64,000 nucleotides of DNA from NCBI GenBank assembly GCA_963843255.1, contig CAWJJQ010000008.1, positions 248,001-312,000 of the forward strand, written 5' to 3'. The position numbers were made by a program, and so were the translations under genes. Below the pieces are notes generated by a model. The model was given only the letters and a program-made list of their open reading frames with translations, was not told the origin of the DNA and did no database searches. The DNA comes from Bog-159 sp963843255. GTDB taxonomy: Bacteria > Acidobacteriota > Terriglobia > Bryobacterales > Bryobacteraceae. Of the stretch, positions 61,474 to 64,000 are shown in pieces; positions within the stretch are counted from its first letter, which is position 1; each line of letters opens with the position of its first letter.

Positions 61474-61842
61474 CTACCTCTCTATCGGAAGACCTGCCTG
61501 CTGCCAGGCTTTCCAGCCGCCATCGAGCGAGATGGCATCCGTATAGCCCATCTTTTGCAAGTTGTCGGCCGCCAGGGCGGAACGGTATCCGCCGCCGCAG
61601 TAGAGCACCAGCCGCGTGCTCTTGTCGGGGACCTTTGACTCAATGTCGCGCTCGATGATTCCCTTCCCCAGATGGATCGCGCCTGCGGCGTGCCCGGCTG
61701 CCCATTCGTTGTCTTCACGGACGTCGACGAGCATGTGCGGCGCGGCAGCCGCCTGCAGCTTGCGATAGCCCTCGATGTCGATCTGTTTGACGCGCGATTT
61801 AGCGTCATCGACGATCGCTAAAAAACCGGAACTATGAACCAT
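61474..61842 (-). CDS. Rhodanese-like sulfurtransferase
   Basis: A single rhodanese domain of 122 residues with HMLVDVREDNEWAAGHAAGA, the active-site loop LVLYCGGGYRSALAA (catalytic Cys) and SLDGGWKAWQQAGLP. It could transfer sulfane sulfur from a donor to cyanide or a protein partner. It starts 2 bases after murA ends and its stop is 5 bases before the CTG of the YdeI gene, indicating one transcript of four genes. Confidence 0.9.
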   Translation of the reverse strand: MVHSSGFLAIVDDAKSRVKQIDIEGYRKLQAAAAPHMLVDVREDNEWAAGHAAGAIHLGKGIIERDIESKVPDKSTRLVLYCGGGYRSALAADNLQKMGYTDAISLDGGWKAWQQAGLPIER

Positions 61843-61844
61843 GT

Positions 61845-63101
61845 TTATTCCACTCTCCTGATCTGGGCGCCGGCGCGCGCCAATTTCGCCTCGATTTTCT
61901 CATAGCCGCGGTCGATATGGTACACGCGGTCGATCACGGTTTCGCCGCGCGCTGCCAGGGCCGCCAGAACCAGCGACGCACTGGCGCGCAGATCGGAAGC
62001 GATGACTCCCGCGCCGGTCAGTTCCGACGGACCGGCCACGATCGCCTGCCGCCCTTCCAAGCGGATGTTGGCGCCCATGCGCGCCAGCTCCTGCGCGTGC
62101 ATGAAACGGTTTTCGAAGATGGTTTCCACGACCATGGCGATGCCCTGGGCCTGGGTCATCAGGGCCATGTACTGCGCTTGAAGATCGGTGGCGAAACCGG
62201 GGTATTCTTCGGTGGTCATGTCCACTGACCGCAGGCGTTTGGGCGCGCAGATGTGGAGCGTGGCGGCGTCGGTTTGGGTGATCTCCGCGCCAGCTTGCAG
62301 CAGTTTGGCGACCAGCGCACTCACATGCTCTGGAACGCAATCAGTGATTTTCAAATCGCCGCCGGTGATAGCGCCGGCGATGAGAAACGTGCCGGCTTCG
62401 ATGCGATCGCTGATGATGGTATGGTCCGCGCCGTGCAGTTTTTCCACGCCGCGAATATGAATCGTGGAGGTGCCCGCACCTTCGATCTGCGCACCCATCT
62501 TGATGAGGAGCGCACACAGATCAGTGACCTCCGGCTCGCGGGCGGCGTTACGCAGGGTGGTTTCGCCTTGCGCCAGGACGGCGGCCATGATCAGGTCTTC
62601 CGTGCCTGTCACCGTGATGCGGTCGAAGTGGATCACAGCTCCGCGCAACCCATCCGAGGCTTCCGCTTCGATGTAGCCGTGGGCTTGCTGAATGCGCGCG
62701 CCTAATTGTTCAAGACCTTGCAGGTGCAGGTTGATGGGCCGCGCGCCGATGGCGCATCCGCCGGGCAACGATACGCGCGCGCGGCCGGTGCGGGCTACCA
62801 GTGGTCCCAATACCAGGCTCGACGCGCGCATGGTCTTGACCAGTTCGTAGGGCGCTTCGGACGAAACGATCTTGGGGGTGTGCAACCGGACCGCCTCACC
62901 GTCGGTTTCCGCCTGGCTGCCGATATCGACCAGCAGCCGCTGCATTGTGCGAATGTCGCGCACGCGGGGGATGCGCCGCAGTGTTACGGGTTCATCGGTA
63001 AGCAATGCCGCCGCCAGGGCCGGCAATGCCGAGTTTTTCGATCCGCTGATGCGGACCTCGCCCTGCAATCGAGGGCCGCCTTTGATTACGAACTTATCCA
63101 T
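61845..63101 (-). CDS. murA: UDP-N-acetylglucosamine 1-carboxyvinyltransferase
   Basis: The 418-residue protein starts MDKFVIKGGPRLQGEVRISG and carries the catalytic Lys22-Asn23 (SGSKNSALPAL) and Cys116 in SLPGGCAIGARPINLHLQGL, the site attacked by fosfomycin. Cys rather than Asp there predicts fosfomycin sensitivity of this enzyme. It transfers enolpyruvate from PEP to UDP-GlcNAc, the first committed step of peptidoglycan synthesis. The start overlaps the stop of murQ by 8 bases, linking new synthesis with MurNAc recycling. Confidence 0.96.
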   Translation of the reverse strand: MDKFVIKGGPRLQGEVRISGSKNSALPALAAALLTDEPVTLRRIPRVRDIRTMQRLLVDIGSQAETDGEAVRLHTPKIVSSEAPYELVKTMRASSLVLGPLVARTGRARVSLPGGCAIGARPINLHLQGLEQLGARIQQAHGYIEAEASDGLRGAVIHFDRITVTGTEDLIMAAVLAQGETTLRNAAREPEVTDLCALLIKMGAQIEGAGTSTIHIRGVEKLHGADHTIISDRIEAGTFLIAGAITGGDLKITDCVPEHVSALVAKLLQAGAEITQTDAATLHICAPKRLRSVDMTTEEYPGFATDLQAQYMALMTQAQGIAMVVETIFENRFMHAQELARMGANIRLEGRQAIVAGPSELTGAGVIASDLRASASLVLAALAARGETVIDRVYHIDRGYEKIEAKLARAGAQIRRVE

Positions 63102-63984
63102 GAAGATTCTCTGTGGGAGGATGCCACTCCTGGGCGAGGTGTGCAGCCGCGGTTTCGCGATCCACTCCCAATTTTGCCATGACGATGGCGGTGCGCACGT
63201 GGTCGCCCGCCGCGGCGAGCAATTCGCCGGCTGCTTGGTAGCTGACGCCCGTCGCTTGTACGATGACGCGCTGGGCGCGATCCTTCAGCTTGCGATTCTT
63301 GGGCTGCACGTTCACCATCAGATTGCCGTATACATACCCCAGGCGGATGAAGACCGCCGTGCTGATCATATTCAGGACCAGCTTGGTGGCTGTGCCGGCT
63401 TTCATGCGCGTGGAACCGGCCACTACCTCTGGTCCGGTCAACGGCGTGATGGCGATGTGCACGGCGTGGGCCAATTCCGAATCGGGTGTACAACTGATGC
63501 CGGCCGTCATCGCGCCCAGGCGGCGTGCCTCGGCCACGGCGCCGAGCACGTAAGGGGTGCGGCCGCTGGCGGCGATCCCCACCAACACATCGCGCGCGGT
63601 AAAGCCGCGATCCATAAGATCGCGAGCGCCGATGGCGGGATCGTCCTCGGTGGTTTCGGTAGGATGCGCCAGGGCCGTTTCGCCGCCCGCCATGATACCC
63701 TGCACCAACTGCGGATCCGCGTTGAACGTGGGAGGACATTCCGCGGCATCCAGGACGCCAAGGCGTCCGCTGGTTCCGGCGCCGATGTAGAACAGGCGCC
63801 CGCCGGCGCGTATTGCCGAGACGATGGCATCCACGGCGCGTGCGATGGCCTGGATTTCAGGCGTCACCGCGTCGGCCACCTTGCGATCCTCGGCGTTGAT
63901 GATTTCGAGCACGCGCTCGGAGGGCAGGGTGTCGATCGCGGCGGATGCGGGATTCGCCTGCTCGGTCAGCAAATACTCAAGCAT
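63094..63984 (-). CDS. murQ: N-acetylmuramic acid 6-phosphate etherase
   Basis: ATG 63984 (MLEYLLTEQANPASAAID) matches the usual MurQ N-terminus; the frame remains open to the window edge, so a start at TTG 63996 or further upstream cannot be excluded. The SIS fold shows FYIGAGTSGRLGVLDAAECPPTF (substrate loop with catalytic Glu), GIMAGGETAL and STRMKAGTATKLVLNMIS. It cleaves the lactyl ether of MurNAc-6-phosphate to GlcNAc-6-phosphate during cell-wall recycling. No anhydro-MurNAc kinase or transporter is visible in the window. Confidence 0.94.
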   Translation of the reverse strand: MLEYLLTEQANPASAAIDTLPSERVLEIINAEDRKVADAVTPEIQAIARAVDAIVSAIRAGGRLFYIGAGTSGRLGVLDAAECPPTFNADPQLVQGIMAGGETALAHPTETTEDDPAIGARDLMDRGFTARDVLVGIAASGRTPYVLGAVAEARRLGAMTAGISCTPDSELAHAVHIAITPLTGPEVVAGSTRMKAGTATKLVLNMISTAVFIRLGYVYGNLMVNVQPKNRKLKDRAQRVIVQATGVSYQAAGELLAAAGDHVRTAIVMAKLGVDRETAAAHLAQEWHPPTENLHG

Positions 63985-64000
63985 TTTGTCGGACAATTTT

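Noticed and set aside
1..64000. CRISPR array, rRNA or tRNA genes
   Set aside because: No regularly spaced repeats, tRNA T-loop signatures or rRNA sequence were recognised by eye; a covariance-model scan would be needed to exclude tRNAs fully.

Overview
The window is GC-rich, gene-dense bacterial chromosome, most consistent with an acidobacterium of the Solibacter/Bryobacter type. The evidence is an Oar-like TonB-dependent receptor with an N-terminal carboxypeptidase-regulatory domain, a CadC-like winged-helix regulator with an IAVLPF-type C-terminal domain, many exported hydrolases, a GMC oxidoreductase paired with a gluconate-dehydrogenase subunit-3 protein, and a Tad pilus locus. No rRNA, tRNA or CRISPR array was recognised. 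Taxonomy is inferred from gene content only.

Layout. 1-11.4 kb: exported or envelope proteins (transglutaminase-like, PDZ-containing hydrolase, class C beta-lactamase-fold hydrolase, a duplicated cell-surface protein, PAP2 phosphatase), a frameshifted regulator, and the GMC dehydrogenase pair. 11.9-16 kb: gene wreckage. A 5' fragment of a short-chain dehydrogenase abuts a TonB-dependent receptor that is truncated, frameshifted and interrupted by a 516-bp element with ISL3-like ends and an 8-bp target duplication. 16-27 kb: histidine kinase, mandelate racemase with all catalytic residues, a coupled glucuronoyl esterase/SGNH hydrolase pair, AraC regulator, a decayed PQQ-type propeller, a frameshifted MocR-type regulator and purU. 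27.5-31 kb: accessory island with an AIPR-family protein, a small unknown protein, a tyrosine recombinase and a PIN toxin with an overlapping upstream ORF, followed by about 700 bp of C-rich non-coding DNA. 31.7-39.7 kb: hydrolase, M28 peptidase, acetyltransferase, TldD/TldE pair and an MBL-fold protein.

39.9-60.5 kb is an envelope and surface-appendage region. A plus-strand trio (GT87, Aur1-like PAP2, GT87) converges on a tightly coupled minus-strand operon (tiny membrane protein, cyclase-like repeat protein, DUF362, GT-C protein, tiny membrane protein, GT87, tiny membrane protein). A complete core Tad/Flp pilus operon follows (flp pilin, cpaB, cpaC, tadZ, tadA, tadB, tadC). Upstream of it lie a large GT-C-like membrane protein, a PilZ protein and a LuxR-type regulator. 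The likely common theme is polyprenyl-linked glycan or glycolipid assembly beside pilus assembly (inference).

60.5-64 kb: murQ-murA-rhodanese-YdeI, four overlapping or near-overlapping genes for peptidoglycan precursor synthesis and recycling plus two small enzymes. The YdeI gene has no ATG, GTG or TTG start and probably begins at CTG. Several genes carry single-base frameshifts, two of them in homopolymer runs, so either local gene decay or base-call error must be considered.
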